From Corynebacterium lactis RW2-5 (GTDB lineage: Bacteria; Actinomycetota; Actinomycetes; Mycobacteriales; Mycobacteriaceae), in assembly GCF_001274895.1 (NCBI RefSeq), contig NZ_CP006841.1, positions 2,232,001 through 2,296,000 on the forward strand: a DNA stretch of 64,000 nucleotides. Direction: 5' to 3'. Below, piece by piece: positions 13,105-21,590 of the stretch (the first letter of the stretch is position 1; every line of letters begins with the position of its first letter). A program made the position numbers and the translations under genes. Under the pieces are notes generated by a model. The model was given only the letters and a program-made list of their open reading frames with translations. It was not told the origin of the DNA and searched no databases.

Positions 13105-14037
13105 ATGACCATTTACAATGATGTCACTGATCTGGTCGGCAATACCCCGCTGGTCAAGTTGAACCGCATCTCCGAGGGACTCCCGGGCAACATTATTGCC
13201 AAGCTGGAGTTTTACAACCCGGCTAACTCGGTCAAGGACCGTATTGGTAAGGCGATTATTGAAGCAGCCGAGCGCTCCGGCGAGCTGAAGCCGGGCGGAA
13301 CCATCGTCGAGGGAACCTCGGGTAACACCGGCATCGCGCTGGCAATGGTCGGCGCAGCCCGCGGTTACAAGGTCATCCTCACTATGCCGGACACCATGAG
13401 CCAGGAGCGCCGCGTAGTCCTGCGCGCCTTCGGCGCCGAGCTCGTACTTACCCCGGGTGCCGATGGCATGCGCGGCGCGGTAGAAAAGGCCAACGAGATT
13501 GTCGCCAACACTGACAACGCCATCCTCGCCTCCCAGTTCGCCAATTCGGCCAACCCGGCAATCCACGAGGCAACCACCGGCGAAGAGATCTGGAACGCGA
13601 CCGACGGAAAGATCGATTACTTCGTGGCCGGCATCGGCACCGGCGGCACCATCACCGGTGCGGGCCGGACGCTGAAGAAGCACAACGCTGACGTGAAGCT
13701 CGTCGCAGTTGAGCCGAAGGACTCCCCGCTTCTGACCGAGGGCAAGGCCGGCCCGCACAAGATTCAGGGCCTTGGCGCCAACTTCATCCCGGAGATTCTG
13801 GATCAGGACATCCTCGACGAGGTCATCGACGTCACCAACGAGGACGCGATTGCCGTTTCCCGCGAGGTAGCCAAGCTCGAAGGCATTCTCGGCGGCATCT
13901 CGGCCGGTGCGAACATCAAGGCAGCGCTCGAAGTTGCCGCACGACCGGAGGCAGAGGGCAAGAACATTGTCGTAATCGTCCCCGACTTCGGCGAGCGCTA
14001 CGTCTCCTCCATCCTTTACGAAGAACTGCGCGACTAA
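13105..14037 (+). CDS. cysK: cysteine synthase A (O-acetylserine sulfhydrylase)
   Basis: CysK is a cytosolic PLP enzyme that makes cysteine from O-acetylserine and sulfide. The PLP lysine is Lys44 in NSVKDRIG. The substrate loop TSGNTG is at 71-76 and the phosphate-binding GTGGT at 178-182. The length of 310 residues is standard. It is followed by cysE, which supplies its substrate, and preceded by a McbR-like operator. Confidence 0.97.
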   Translation: MTIYNDVTDLVGNTPLVKLNRISEGLPGNIIAKLEFYNPANSVKDRIGKAIIEAAERSGELKPGGTIVEGTSGNTGIALAMVGAARGYKVILTMPDTMSQERRVVLRAFGAELVLTPGADGMRGAVEKANEIVANTDNAILASQFANSANPAIHEATTGEEIWNATDGKIDYFVAGIGTGGTITGAGRTLKKHNADVKLVAVEPKDSPLLTEGKAGPHKIQGLGANFIPEILDQDILDEVIDVTNEDAIAVSREVAKLEGILGGISAGANIKAALEVAARPEAEGKNIVVIVPDFGERYVSSILYEELRD

Positions 14038-14052
14038 TTTTTCGCAGTCGTA

Positions 14053-14094
14053 CCCGCTAGTGCGGCATTTTCTACACGCTGGCTAGCGGGTTTT
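14053..14094 (+). terminator. intrinsic terminator between cysK and cysE
   Basis: CCCGCTAG (14053-14060) pairs with CTAGCGGG (14083-14090), followed by TTTTCG. It would stop or weaken cysK transcription before cysE. Confidence 0.75.
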
Positions 14095-14132
14095 CGTCTC
14101 TCCGAATCGCCGAACGGCTAGGATTGTTTCCT

Positions 14133-14726
14133 ATGATTGAATTCTTCAGAATCCTCAAAGAGGATCTGGACAATGCCCGGGCGCACGACCCCGCGGCGCG
14201 CAGCGACGTCGAGAACGCCGTCGTCTACTCGGGGCTGCACGCAATTTGGATTCACAGGATTTCGCACAGGCTTTGGCTGCGCGGCGGAATGGCTAAGGGA
14301 CTCGCCCGCGTGCTGTCGCAGTTTGCTCGCGCATTAACTGGCATTGAAATCCACCCGGGCGCGACCATTGGCCGTCGCTTCTTCATCGACCACGGAATGG
14401 GCGTCGTTATCGGCGAAACAGCCGAAATTGGCGACGGCTGCATGCTCTACCACGGGGTCACCCTGGGCGGGCGTTCCCTGGAGAAAGTCAAGCGCCACCC
14501 GACGCTGGAGGATAACGTGACCGTCGGCGCCGGCGCCAAGGTCCTCGGCCCCATCACGATTGGTGCAGGCTCCGCCATCGGCGCTAACTCGGTCGTGACC
14601 CGAGGCTGCCCGCCGGATTCAATAGTCGTCGGCATCCCGGGCAAGGTACGACCCGCTAAGCCCGGAGAGCACAAGGCCCTATTCGATCCCGCAATCTACG
14701 TCCAGGGCGACGGAGACTTTATTTAA
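14133..14726 (+). CDS. cysE: serine O-acetyltransferase
   Basis: CysE acetylates serine with acetyl-CoA, giving the substrate of CysK. The 197-residue protein has a helical N-terminal part and a left-handed beta-helix from about residue 70, with typical motifs [29 protein letters not shown] and [11 protein letters not shown] start it at ATG 14133, nine bases after CTAGGA; an in-frame TTG at 14124 would add three residues. It lacks the long N-terminal extension of E. coli CysE, as in other Gram-positive short forms. cysK lies directly upstream. Confidence 0.95.
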   Translation: MIEFFRILKEDLDNARAHDPAARSDVENAVVYSGLHAIWIHRISHRLWLRGGMAKGLARVLSQFARALTGIEIHPGATIGRRFFIDHGMGVVIGETAEIGDGCMLYHGVTLGGRSLEKVKRHPTLEDNVTVGAGAKVLGPITIGAGSAIGANSVVTRGCPPDSIVVGIPGKVRPAKPGEHKALFDPAIYVQGDGDFI

Positions 14727-14764
14727 GGCATCTAAGGCTTCACGGCAGGCCGAACGCAAAAAAT

Positions 14765-14815
14765 GGCCGGGTGGTTGTCCCCTTCTCGCATTCCCAAAAG
14801 GGCAACTATCCGGCC
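14765..14815. terminator. bidirectional terminator between cysE and the GNAT gene
   Basis: GGCCGGGTGGTTGTCCC pairs imperfectly with GGGCAACTATCCGGCC. On the minus strand the stem is followed by ATTTTTTG and on the plus strand by TTTAG, so it serves the convergent genes on both sides. Confidence 0.75.
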
Positions 14816-14853
14816 TTTAGTGCGTCACCCCGACGAACGGGGCTGTCGAGTTC

Positions 14854-15135
14854 CTACTCAGCGAGCAAATCCTTGTACTCAGGGTTCTTATCCACGAAGC
14901 CCGCAACTGCGGAACAGCTCGCGTAGACCTGGCGGCCACTCAGGCGAACATCATCCAGCGCAGCCGAAATTAGAATCTTGGACAGCCCCTGCCCCTGAAA
15001 CCTGGGATCAATCACAGTGTGATTAAAGTCGAGAGCGCCCTCTACTGGAGTATAGGCGGCGAAACCGGCCTCTTCGCCCTCGACAGTGAGGACGTAGCGC
15101 CCCTGAGCCTCATCGTGCGAAATCGTATGTGCCAT
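14854..15135 (-). CDS. small GNAT-family N-acetyltransferase (YidJ-like)
   Basis: The 93-residue protein has the compact GNAT form of single-domain acetyltransferases: EGEEAGFAAY, the FNHTVIDPRFQGQGLSKIL acetyl-CoA-binding stretch (about 37-57) and a C-terminal CSAVAGFVDKNPEYKDLL block. The substrate is unknown. A similar small acetyltransferase follows cysE in C. glutamicum. It is read on the opposite strand to cysE, ends at a shared terminator and lies downstream of the next entry. Confidence 0.8.
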   Translation of the reverse strand: MAHTISHDEAQGRYVLTVEGEEAGFAAYTPVEGALDFNHTVIDPRFQGQGLSKILISAALDDVRLSGRQVYASCSAVAGFVDKNPEYKDLLAE

Positions 15136-15190
15136 GGCTATTAGCTGCTCCTTCGTTCCGTACCTACTTTGTCTGCACTAAACCCGACTC

Positions 15191-15646
15191 CTAGTTCTGA
15201 ATCAGCGGCGGCTCACCCGGATGCTCATCGGCTCGCCCCACAGCTACTCGGCAGGGCACGTTGCCATCGGTTACCTGGCTAGCTGCCTCACCGGAGGACC
15301 AGCCGAGGCTAATCGTTTCCGCGAGCGGGCCTGCGATATCCGCCATTTCGGCATGAGACAGACCAGGGGCTACAACACTAATGCGGTAGCGCTTACGCTC
15401 ACCCGGATCGACCCCAGGATTAGCCTCGGCCCAAAGATCCGCCAACGACGAGGTCCGTCCAACGTCAGGCATGACGTCTTCGTAAACCTTGACCTCTTCG
15501 TCCGGGATAAGCTCCGCCAGAGCAGCGCGTACCTTATCAGCTGCAACGTGACTGCCCACTGCGTCCGTGTAGACAAAAATGCGGACAACCCACGGCAAGG
15601 TTTCATCGTGGGAAAGCGTTCCGGCGGAGGCGTATTCCTTGGTCAT
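15191..15646 (-). CDS. hypothetical protein
   Basis: I do not recognise this 151-residue protein. It is soluble and acidic with no signal peptide or membrane segment. A VRIFVYTDAVGSHVAADKVRAAL start and a later YRISVVAPGLSHAEMADIAGPLAETISLGW block suggest an alpha/beta fold with two similar halves. It may be cotranscribed with the GNAT gene 55 bases downstream. Coding is supported by codon usage and an intact frame. The 15647-15780 spacer holds no further gene I can see. Confidence 0.65.
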   Translation of the reverse strand: MTKEYASAGTLSHDETLPWVVRIFVYTDAVGSHVAADKVRAALAELIPDEEVKVYEDVMPDVGRTSSLADLWAEANPGVDPGERKRYRISVVAPGLSHAEMADIAGPLAETISLGWSSGEAASQVTDGNVPCRVAVGRADEHPGEPPLIQN

Positions 15647-15774
15647 GGGTCACATCCTAGTTGTCAATAAACATTTCATACCGGGTGAATGTTTAGTTTC
15701 TCCCACTTTAGTGCACATAGCGACGAGAAAACCGAATTGTCAGCAAAAGGACTGAGTGAGGGAAAAAATTTTAC

Positions 15775-15808
15775 GCAAAAGCCCCGATTCCTTGAGAGGA
15801 ATCGGGGC
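15775..15808 (-). terminator. terminator of the tRNA Asp-Phe transcript
   Basis: GCCCCGATTCC (15781-15791) pairs perfectly with GGAATCGGGGC (15798-15808), and on the minus strand TTTTGC follows. It lies six bases after the tRNA-Phe gene. Confidence 0.9.
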
Positions 15809-15813
15809 AATTG

Positions 15814-15886
15814 TGGCCAGAAGCGGGATCGAACCGCTGACCTTCCACTTTTCAGGCGGACGCTCTACCGACTGAGCTATCTGGCC
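15814..15886 (-). tRNA. tRNA-Phe (GAA)
   Basis: The minus strand folds with acceptor GGCCAGA/TCTGGCC, D-arm GCTC…GAGC, an anticodon loop CTGAAAA with anticodon GAA, and T-arm around GGTTCGATCC. CCA is not encoded. Confidence 0.95.
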
Positions 15887-15905
15887 AGACTTGAACTAAA
15901 TCAAG

Positions 15906-15982
15906 TGGCGACCCTGACGGGACTTGAACCCGCGACCTCCGCCGTGACAGGGCGGCGCGCTAACCAACTGCGCCACAGGGCC
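15906..15982 (-). tRNA. tRNA-Asp (GTC), first copy
   Basis: Acceptor GGCCCTG pairs with CAGGGTC, the anticodon loop CTGTCAC carries GTC, and the T-loop is GGTTCAAGTCC. This copy encodes its 3' CCA. It is cotranscribed with tRNA-Phe. A second copy with the same tRNA body lies at 17860-17933. Confidence 0.95.
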
Positions 15983-16132
15983 ATAATCGCCGTGCCCAAC
16001 AGCAGTAATTCCTGCGCTGTGCACGAGAATTAACTCTACAGAAGAGCGATAAAAATAAGCAAATCAGCAGTTCAATACCGTTTTTCAAGCATAGAGCTGC
16101 TTCCGTCTCCTGTCGATGCCTACAATCGGGGC

Positions 16133-17608
16133 ATGGTACGCACCCCAGACGCTCCAGTATCCGTTTCGAAAATCCTGAGTGCAGCAGCCATCGCCGGACT
16201 ACTGTGCGGCGGAGGAGCCTGGGCGATAGCCTCCGCGGCTACAGATGCACCTCAACGCGAAAGTTTCGTAATCTCCGCACCGGCACACCGAGGAATAGCG
16301 CAAGTAGAAATTCACGACCCCGACAATGTGCTGAGTCCTGCAGATGAGGCTCGTTTGAAACGCGATGCATCTCGGATAGAGGCCCCTGACGTCGTCCAAC
16401 AACTGCACTACATTGTCTTCTCCAGCAATCACGAAAACGTCAATGACTCGGTTGAGGAGTACCTACGCGACAACCGTCCGGATCTCATCGGCGACGAAAA
16501 GTTCGTAGACGGCACCATTTTCGTCGGAGTGGGTCTCGACCCTCGGCAGGCATTCGTCTTCGCTGGCGAGGATGTCGCAGATGTTCTCTCCCTCCGAGAC
16601 GGCAGCCACTTAGAGGGCGCAGTCAATGCCATCAAGCCCGGAATGAAAGACAACAACATACCCGCCGGTCTGTTCGCCGGCGCTTCCGCCGCTACCGACG
16701 CTAAGGCCCTTGAACAATCTCAATACCAAGACGCGGTGGACTCCCGCATCGGGCTGATGGCAGGAGCGGGGCTCGGTACAGGTGGTGCAGCTTCTGCCGC
16801 CGTCGCAGGTGTCGGTTTCTACCGTCGCGAACGGAAGAAGAAGCTCGCGGCGGCACGCGAGAATCTCGCCTTCATCGCCCGGGAGTACGGCTCTCTAGGA
16901 CAACGCCTCGACGGCATCGACATCCGGGCCAATTCTCTGACTTCTCCGCTGGCGCATGCCGCAATGCGGGCCGAATGGGAGGACGTTCGTGATAGGTTCT
17001 TGGACCTCCACCAAAGTGTCGAAGCATACGGAGGGCTTACTGAATCCGGAGACCCGAAGCAGATTCTTAGCCAAGCTGACAAAATCCAGGATGCCGCAGA
17101 CACAACTCGACAGCTGTCCTTTGCGGAGGACAATATCGACAAGATTTTCAACATCGAGCATGGCAACACCGAGGTTCGAACGCAGGAAATCACAGCCCTC
17201 CGCGCAGATATCGTCCAGGCCGAGGCAAGCCTGCCCGACTCCAACTCCGGTTTGTACGACAGTCTTACCTCCGCGCGTAAAGAGGCTGATTTCCTTGCAG
17301 CGAAGCCGGACGCACCTGACTTTCTGGATCGTTACGTTCAGCTACTCAGGGACTACCAAGCAGCATTAGTAGTGCTGAAGGAAAAGCAGATGAGCGAGGT
17401 CGAGGACACCAACGAGCTGCACAGGCCAGCTCTCTACGAAGCGAGCTACCGTCCCGGATACGGCTACATGGATTTCGTTCCTTACTGGGCACTCAGCAGT
17501 TGGCACAGTGCGAACGTCGAGTCAGCGCAGTCAAACTCCAGCGGAAATTCCGTAAACTCGGGATTCAGCTCAGGATTCTCCGGCGCAGGTGGTTCTTCCA
17601 GTTTCTAG
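16133..17608 (+). CDS. DUF5129/TPM-like membrane protein
   Basis: The 491-residue protein starts with a signal peptide or signal anchor (about 12-35). It continues with a TPM-like extracellular domain (about 50-165; IHDPDNVLSPADEARL then IFVGVGLDPRQAFVFAG), a membrane helix (about 203-228), a basic stop RRERKKK, a long helical probably coiled-coil region (230-420) and a Ser/Gly-rich tail ending GGSSSF. This layout fits corynebacterial DUF5129 proteins of unknown function. TACAAT six bases before the ATG and the lack of a ribosome site indicate a leaderless mRNA. It lies between two tRNA-Asp copies. Confidence 0.8.
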   Translation: MVRTPDAPVSVSKILSAAAIAGLLCGGGAWAIASAATDAPQRESFVISAPAHRGIAQVEIHDPDNVLSPADEARLKRDASRIEAPDVVQQLHYIVFSSNHENVNDSVEEYLRDNRPDLIGDEKFVDGTIFVGVGLDPRQAFVFAGEDVADVLSLRDGSHLEGAVNAIKPGMKDNNIPAGLFAGASAATDAKALEQSQYQDAVDSRIGLMAGAGLGTGGAASAAVAGVGFYRRERKKKLAAARENLAFIAREYGSLGQRLDGIDIRANSLTSPLAHAAMRAEWEDVRDRFLDLHQSVEAYGGLTESGDPKQILSQADKIQDAADTTRQLSFAEDNIDKIFNIEHGNTEVRTQEITALRADIVQAEASLPDSNSGLYDSLTSARKEADFLAAKPDAPDFLDRYVQLLRDYQAALVVLKEKQMSEVEDTNELHRPALYEASYRPGYGYMDFVPYWALSSWHSANVESAQSNSSGNSVNSGFSSGFSGAGGSSSF

Positions 17609-17818
17609 TTTTTCCTGTACCGAATTCTCCGGCCCACTCCCCTGCGTGTCGCCGTTAAAACCAGGCCACTACGCGAAGAGCTCCGGCCCCTGGTATGGGG
17701 GTCGGAGATCTTGGTCATCTCCTCGATCTTCTTATCGAACTCAGCAGAGCCGGTACCGGAATGAAAACCGCCCCACACACAAGAACCTGGAAAGACGGGC
17801 CACATACGGGTTAATACA
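17609..17818. other. spacer with possible gene relic
   Basis: No complete gene is visible. On the minus strand a short frame (17605-17805) includes FDKKIEEMTKISDPHTR, which looks more like real protein than the surrounding residues. It could be a fragment of a lost gene but could equally be chance. Confidence 0.2.
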
Positions 17819-17850
17819 CAAAAGCCAGCCCCTCTACCGAGGAGCTGACT
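17819..17850 (-). terminator. terminator of the tRNA Glu-Asp transcript
   Basis: On the minus strand AGTCAGCTCCTC pairs with GAGGGGCTGGCT, using two G-U pairs, and TTTTG follows. It lies ten bases after the second tRNA-Asp. Confidence 0.8.
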
Positions 17851-17859
17851 TTTTATCTG

Positions 17860-17933
17860 CGACCCTGACGGGACTTGAACCCGCGACCTCCGCCGTGACA
17901 GGGCGGCGCGCTAACCAACTGCGCCACAGGGCC
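17860..17933 (-). tRNA. tRNA-Asp (GTC), second copy
   Basis: The tRNA body is the same as the copy at 15906-15982, with anticodon GTC, but CCA is not encoded here. With a few flanking bases the two copies form direct repeats about 1.95 kb apart. Confidence 0.95.
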
Positions 17934-17948
17934 ATTGTGAAATTTTAG

Positions 17949-18024
17949 TGGTACTCCCAACGGGATTCGAACCCGTGTTGCCGCCGTGAAAGGGCGGAGT
18001 CCTAGGCCTCTAGACGATGGGAGC
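17949..18024 (-). tRNA. tRNA-Glu (TTC)
   Basis: Acceptor GCTCCCA pairs with TGGGAGT (one G-U pair), the anticodon loop CTTTCAC carries TTC, and the 3' CCA is encoded. It is the first gene of the Glu-Asp transcript. A candidate promoter on the minus strand is TTGCAG (complement of 18086-18091), 16 bases, TGTAAA (complement of 18064-18069). Confidence 0.93.
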
Positions 18025-18350
18025 CCGACATATATTGCCACCGCTCACGTCCTCGCCTCGGCTTTTACACCCTGGCAGGAGCTCGCTGCAACAAAGGAAA
18101 CTTTAAATCATGCGAGCATTTTTTCCAAAAAATGAGCCTACCTGGGAAAACATAGGACCTTTACATAACTTACGAACTACTTTCACCTGCACTGAAAACC
18201 CCGTAGCCACAGACAAAAACATTGAGCACGAATTTTTCACCGTTTTCACTATTTCCAGCCCAGCACCGACCCGCGACAAGTATTTTGGTCTGCAAACACG
18301 AATCGAGTTCTTAGTCAACTCACCACAGACAACGAAGCGGAGACCCCATC
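18025..18350. promoter_or_regulatory. A+T-richer spacer upstream of fadD
   Basis: The spacer holds the tRNA-Glu promoter at its left end and presumably the fadD promoter, which I cannot place. A palindrome-like element CATTTTTT-CC-AAAAAATG lies at 18117-18134. No gene is supported. Confidence 0.4.
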
Positions 18351-20486
18351 ATGACGCTTGCAAACCCTCACCCATCAGCAGCTTCCAACGCTGCGCCGAA
18401 CGAGTTCAATGCCCCACAGGCCCACGACCAATCCCCGCCAATCAACTTGCGAGGCGTTCCCCGCCCCACCAATGCCCCTAAAGCAACCTGGTCTGCAAAC
18501 GGAATCCCAAGCTCCGAGGCAGAGCAAATCGACCGCGAAATCCTCGACAACCCAGCTGCCAGCATCGGCCACCTACTCCAGCGTCGCGCGGCAACCACTC
18601 CTGACAAGGTCGCGTACCGCTTTCGCGACCCGAACGAGCAGTGGCAATCATTCACCTGGGACCAGTTCAACGACCGCGTCCAGCAGCTCGCCGCAGGCCT
18701 ACTCGAGGTCGGCGTAACCAAGGATTCCGCCGCGGCAATCATCGCCGGCACCAGCATCTCATGGGTAGAGGCGGACATCTCCCTGATGTCCATCGGAGCG
18801 CAGTCCATCGCCATCTACCCGACCTCCATTTCGGAAGACATCTCCTACATCCTGCGCGATTCCAACTCCCGTATCGCGATCGTCGAAGATGCCTCGCAAG
18901 TAGAAAAGCTACTTTCCGTCAGACAGGAGCTCCCCCAGCTCGATCATGTCTACGTTATCGACCCTGCATTCGATTTCGCCACCATCACAGACGAGGACTC
19001 CAGGGAGTGGCTATCTCCACTAGAGGAGTTGCGCACCCTCGGGTCGCAGTACCTCCAGCAGGATTCAGATGTCGCCAATCGCGCCATCGCCGCCGTCGAC
19101 CATGAAACGGTTGCCTGCCTGCAGTACACCTCGGGCACCACAGGCAAGCCGAAGGGCGCCATCATCACCCATGGCGCATGGGTAAAAAATGTCGCATCGG
19201 TATGCTCCATCGGCTCCATCTACAACGATGATGTCCACTTCATCTGGCTTCCGATGGCCCACCTATTCGGCCGCTTCCTCGTCTACCTTTCCGCCGACGC
19301 CGGGGTGCCTACCGCCATCGACGGTCGCATCGACAAAATCGTGGAGAATCTCCAGGAGGTCAAGCCCACTGTCATGGGCGGCGCGCCGCGCATTTTCGAG
19401 AAGGCCTACTCCGCCATCATGGCCCAGTTCGATGGCGACGGTGTGAAGGCAAAACTCGGCAAAGTCAGCATGCGCCTGGCACTTGAGGACACGGAACGCA
19501 GGCTCGTCGGCAAGCGGAGTTCGGCATGGCACCGCGCCAAACTGGCGATTGCAGACCGCGTGGTGCTGTCGAAAATCCGCGCGGCGCTCGGCGGGAATGT
19601 GCGCATGTTCATTTCGGGCTCCGCCCCGATTAATCAGGACATCACTAAGTGGTTCACCGCCATGGGCATGCCAATCGCCGAAGGCTACGGCCTCACCGAG
19701 GGCTGCATCACCCACCTCACCCGCCTCGATGCCTTCCGCATCGGCACTATCGGCTGGCCGCTGCCAGGGGTTGATGCCCGGCTTGCCGACGACGGGGAGT
19801 TACTCATCCGAAGTGACTGGAACCTTCTCGGCTACCACAACCGGCCAGACGCCACGAAGGAAGTCCTTCCCGGCGGCAGCTACATGTACACGGGTGACAT
19901 CGCACACATAGACGACGGTTACTTCTACATCACTGACCGAAAGAAGTCACTGTTCAAGACCTCCAACGGCAAGTACGTCGCGCCCGCGGCAATCGAGTCG
20001 GAGTTCAAGGGCCTGTGCCCCATCGCGATGGAGCTGGCCACCTACGGAGAGGGCCACAAGTTCATAGTTGGCATGGTCATACTCGAAGAGAAGGCGACAC
20101 AGGCCTGGTGCGAGGCCAACGGCATCGAGGCGGATTCCTTTACCGAGATGACCCAGCATCCGAAGGTCGTGGAGTTCGTCCAGCAATGTCTCGCGAAGCT
20201 GAACGAACGACTGAACTCGTGGGAACAGGTCAAACGCTTCCGCATCCTGGACCGCGAGCTGACCCTGGAGGCCGACGAACTGACAGCGAGCCTGAAGATG
20301 CGTCGCAAGCACGTCCACGAAACCATGAAGGAGCAATTCGAGGCGCTATACGAAGACCCACTAGCGCCAGGTTGTCACGACTCCGCCGGAGTCACCTGGG
20401 TCAGCTTCGCCCAGCCGGCACTGGACGAGCACCCGGTCTTGGACGATGCTCACGATATCCACCTACGCCGCCGCAGGAAGCCCTAG
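18351..20486 (+). CDS. fadD: long-chain fatty acid-CoA ligase (FadD15-like)
   Basis: This AMP-forming ligase activates long-chain fatty acids to acyl-CoA at the cytoplasmic membrane face. The 711 residues include a roughly 65-residue disordered N-terminal leader, the ATP/AMP motif YTSGTTGKPKGA (259-270), an EGYGLTEG adenine-binding block, YTGDIAHIDDGYFYITDRKK and a C-terminal lysine region GKYVAPAAIE. GGAG lies eight bases before the ATG. It belongs to the large FadD15/FAA group rather than the short FadD group. It contains two copies of the CGTCGGCAAGC word (19505 and 19781). Confidence 0.9.
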   Translation: MTLANPHPSAASNAAPNEFNAPQAHDQSPPINLRGVPRPTNAPKATWSANGIPSSEAEQIDREILDNPAASIGHLLQRRAATTPDKVAYRFRDPNEQWQSFTWDQFNDRVQQLAAGLLEVGVTKDSAAAIIAGTSISWVEADISLMSIGAQSIAIYPTSISEDISYILRDSNSRIAIVEDASQVEKLLSVRQELPQLDHVYVIDPAFDFATITDEDSREWLSPLEELRTLGSQYLQQDSDVANRAIAAVDHETVACLQYTSGTTGKPKGAIITHGAWVKNVASVCSIGSIYNDDVHFIWLPMAHLFGRFLVYLSADAGVPTAIDGRIDKIVENLQEVKPTVMGGAPRIFEKAYSAIMAQFDGDGVKAKLGKVSMRLALEDTERRLVGKRSSAWHRAKLAIADRVVLSKIRAALGGNVRMFISGSAPINQDITKWFTAMGMPIAEGYGLTEGCITHLTRLDAFRIGTIGWPLPGVDARLADDGELLIRSDWNLLGYHNRPDATKEVLPGGSYMYTGDIAHIDDGYFYITDRKKSLFKTSNGKYVAPAAIESEFKGLCPIAMELATYGEGHKFIVGMVILEEKATQAWCEANGIEADSFTEMTQHPKVVEFVQQCLAKLNERLNSWEQVKRFRILDRELTLEADELTASLKMRRKHVHETMKEQFEALYEDPLAPGCHDSAGVTWVSFAQPALDEHPVLDDAHDIHLRRRRKP
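19505..19515 (+). repeat. CGTCGGCAAGC word (in fadD)
   Basis: Exact copy on the plus strand, read in frame as part of Val-Gly-Lys. Confidence 0.8.
19781..19791 (-). repeat. CGTCGGCAAGC word (in fadD)
   Basis: Exact copy on the minus strand; the gene reads it as Leu-Ala-Asp with CTT for Leu. Confidence 0.8.
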
Positions 20487-20514
20487 GAGGCTTCCAGGCC
20501 GTGAGTGTGGAGGG

Positions 20515-20525
20515 CGTCGGCAAGC
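20515..20525 (+). repeat. CGTCGGCAAGC word (fadD-NUDIX spacer)
   Basis: Exact copy in the 66-base spacer between fadD and the NUDIX gene, so coding pressure does not explain it. Confidence 0.8.
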
Positions 20526-20552
20526 GGGCGCCCACCTCTACACTTGAGAACT

Positions 20553-21095
20553 ATGGCTACTCCTGACTTCATCCTGGAACTGCGCGACAAGATTGGCCAC
20601 GCTCCGCTATGGCTGCCGGGAATAACTGCGGTGGTTTTGAAGGAGGTTCCGCCCGGGGCTCCCATTCACCAGCTACCGGAGGTGCTGCTGGTTCGGCGGG
20701 CGGACAATGGCGAGTGGACCCCGGTGACGGGGATAATCGACCCGAACGAGGAACCCCATGTCGCGGCCGTGCGCGAGGTCAAGGAGGAAACGGGGCTCGA
20801 CGTGATGGTGGAGGCGCTGCTCGGCACCGGCGCGGTGGGCCCTGTCGAGTACCCCAACGGCGACGTGACCTCGTACGTTGATATCGCGATGCGATGCGCC
20901 GTCGCGAGCGCCGAGCCCGGGGCGGACACCCCGCACGTGGCGGACGACGAGTCGGTCGAGGTGGGCTGGTTCCAGGTCTCGAAGATGCCTCCGATGAAAC
21001 CGCGATTCCGGCTCATTATCGCCGACGCGGTGGCCCAGCTAAATCATCCGACCGGATATCGCCCGCGGATGGGCTACTACAAGCGGGAAAGCTGA
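20553..21095 (+). CDS. NUDIX hydrolase
   Basis: The 180-residue protein carries a full Nudix box at 60-82 (Gly60, Glu66, then REVKEETGL at 74-82), so it should hydrolyse a nucleoside diphosphate linked to another group with Mg2+. The substrate cannot be told. I chose ATG 20553 because it opens the conserved region and lies eight bases after TACACT, consistent with a leaderless transcript; no ribosome site is present. It follows fadD in the same direction but probably has its own promoter. Confidence 0.85.
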   Translation: MATPDFILELRDKIGHAPLWLPGITAVVLKEVPPGAPIHQLPEVLLVRRADNGEWTPVTGIIDPNEEPHVAAVREVKEETGLDVMVEALLGTGAVGPVEYPNGDVTSYVDIAMRCAVASAEPGADTPHVADDESVEVGWFQVSKMPPMKPRFRLIIADAVAQLNHPTGYRPRMGYYKRES

Positions 21096-21147
21096 ATCAC
21101 AGATTTTTCATTTTTCTCTTTTTCCCGCATGCAAGCGCAATGGATAC

Positions 21148-21190
21148 AAAAAACCTGGCAGCGAAGCCGGTTAAAGGCTCCGCCACCAGG
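21148..21190 (-). terminator. terminator of tRNA-Lys
   Basis: On the minus strand CCTGGTGGCGGAGCC pairs with GGCTTCGCTGCCAGG with two wobble pairs and a mismatch, then TTTTTTG follows. Confidence 0.8.
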
Positions 21191-21197
21191 CGCGCAG

Positions 21198-21270
21198 TGG
21201 GCCCTGAGGGGCTCGAACCCTCGACCTGCGGATTAAAAGTCCGTAGCTCTACCAACTGAGCTAAAGGCCC
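21198..21270 (-). tRNA. tRNA-Lys (TTT)
   Basis: Acceptor GGGCCTT pairs with AGGGCCC (one G-U pair). The anticodon loop CTTTTAA carries TTT and the T-arm contains GGTTCGAGCC. CCA is not encoded. It is a single-gene transcript with a strong terminator. Confidence 0.95.
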
Positions 21271-21590
21271 GTGCGAAGTAAATCGTAGCAATTGAAACAC
21301 GAATTCCAACAATCGGGATCGAAAATTTCCCGCTCCCGCCCCCGACCTCGCAACTCAATCAATCGCGCAACATACCCCCACCCCTATTTTGGCCTAGACG
21401 AAAGCACGCAACGGAACTTAGCCCCCAACCCGCCCGACTGTCTATATAAGCGGCTAGTCTCCCGCCCCGGTTGTTGCAACCCTTTTTCGCCCCGAGCACC
21501 ACTCAGGTGACGAGGGAGAAACTAGGGTCGCACGACGGCGCTACGGACTACCTGCTCTAACCAAACAACGTTTCTTGCAGTCGAGGAATC
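21271..21590 (+). promoter_or_regulatory. cyd operon leader and promoter region
   Basis: A TATATA hexamer at 21443-21448 is the best -10 candidate, without a good -35 partner, and would give a leader of about 135 bases. The leader includes an imperfect hairpin around CACCACTCAGGTGACG (21497-21512). I recognise no known riboswitch class. No gene is supported here. Confidence 0.35.

Noticed and set aside
12943-13758. Minus-strand 271-codon frame
   Set aside because: It is the antisense shadow of cysK, which has all catalytic motifs.
21480-21590. Riboswitch in the cydA leader
   Set aside because: A hairpin-like stretch is present but no known class could be matched; I report only a leader.
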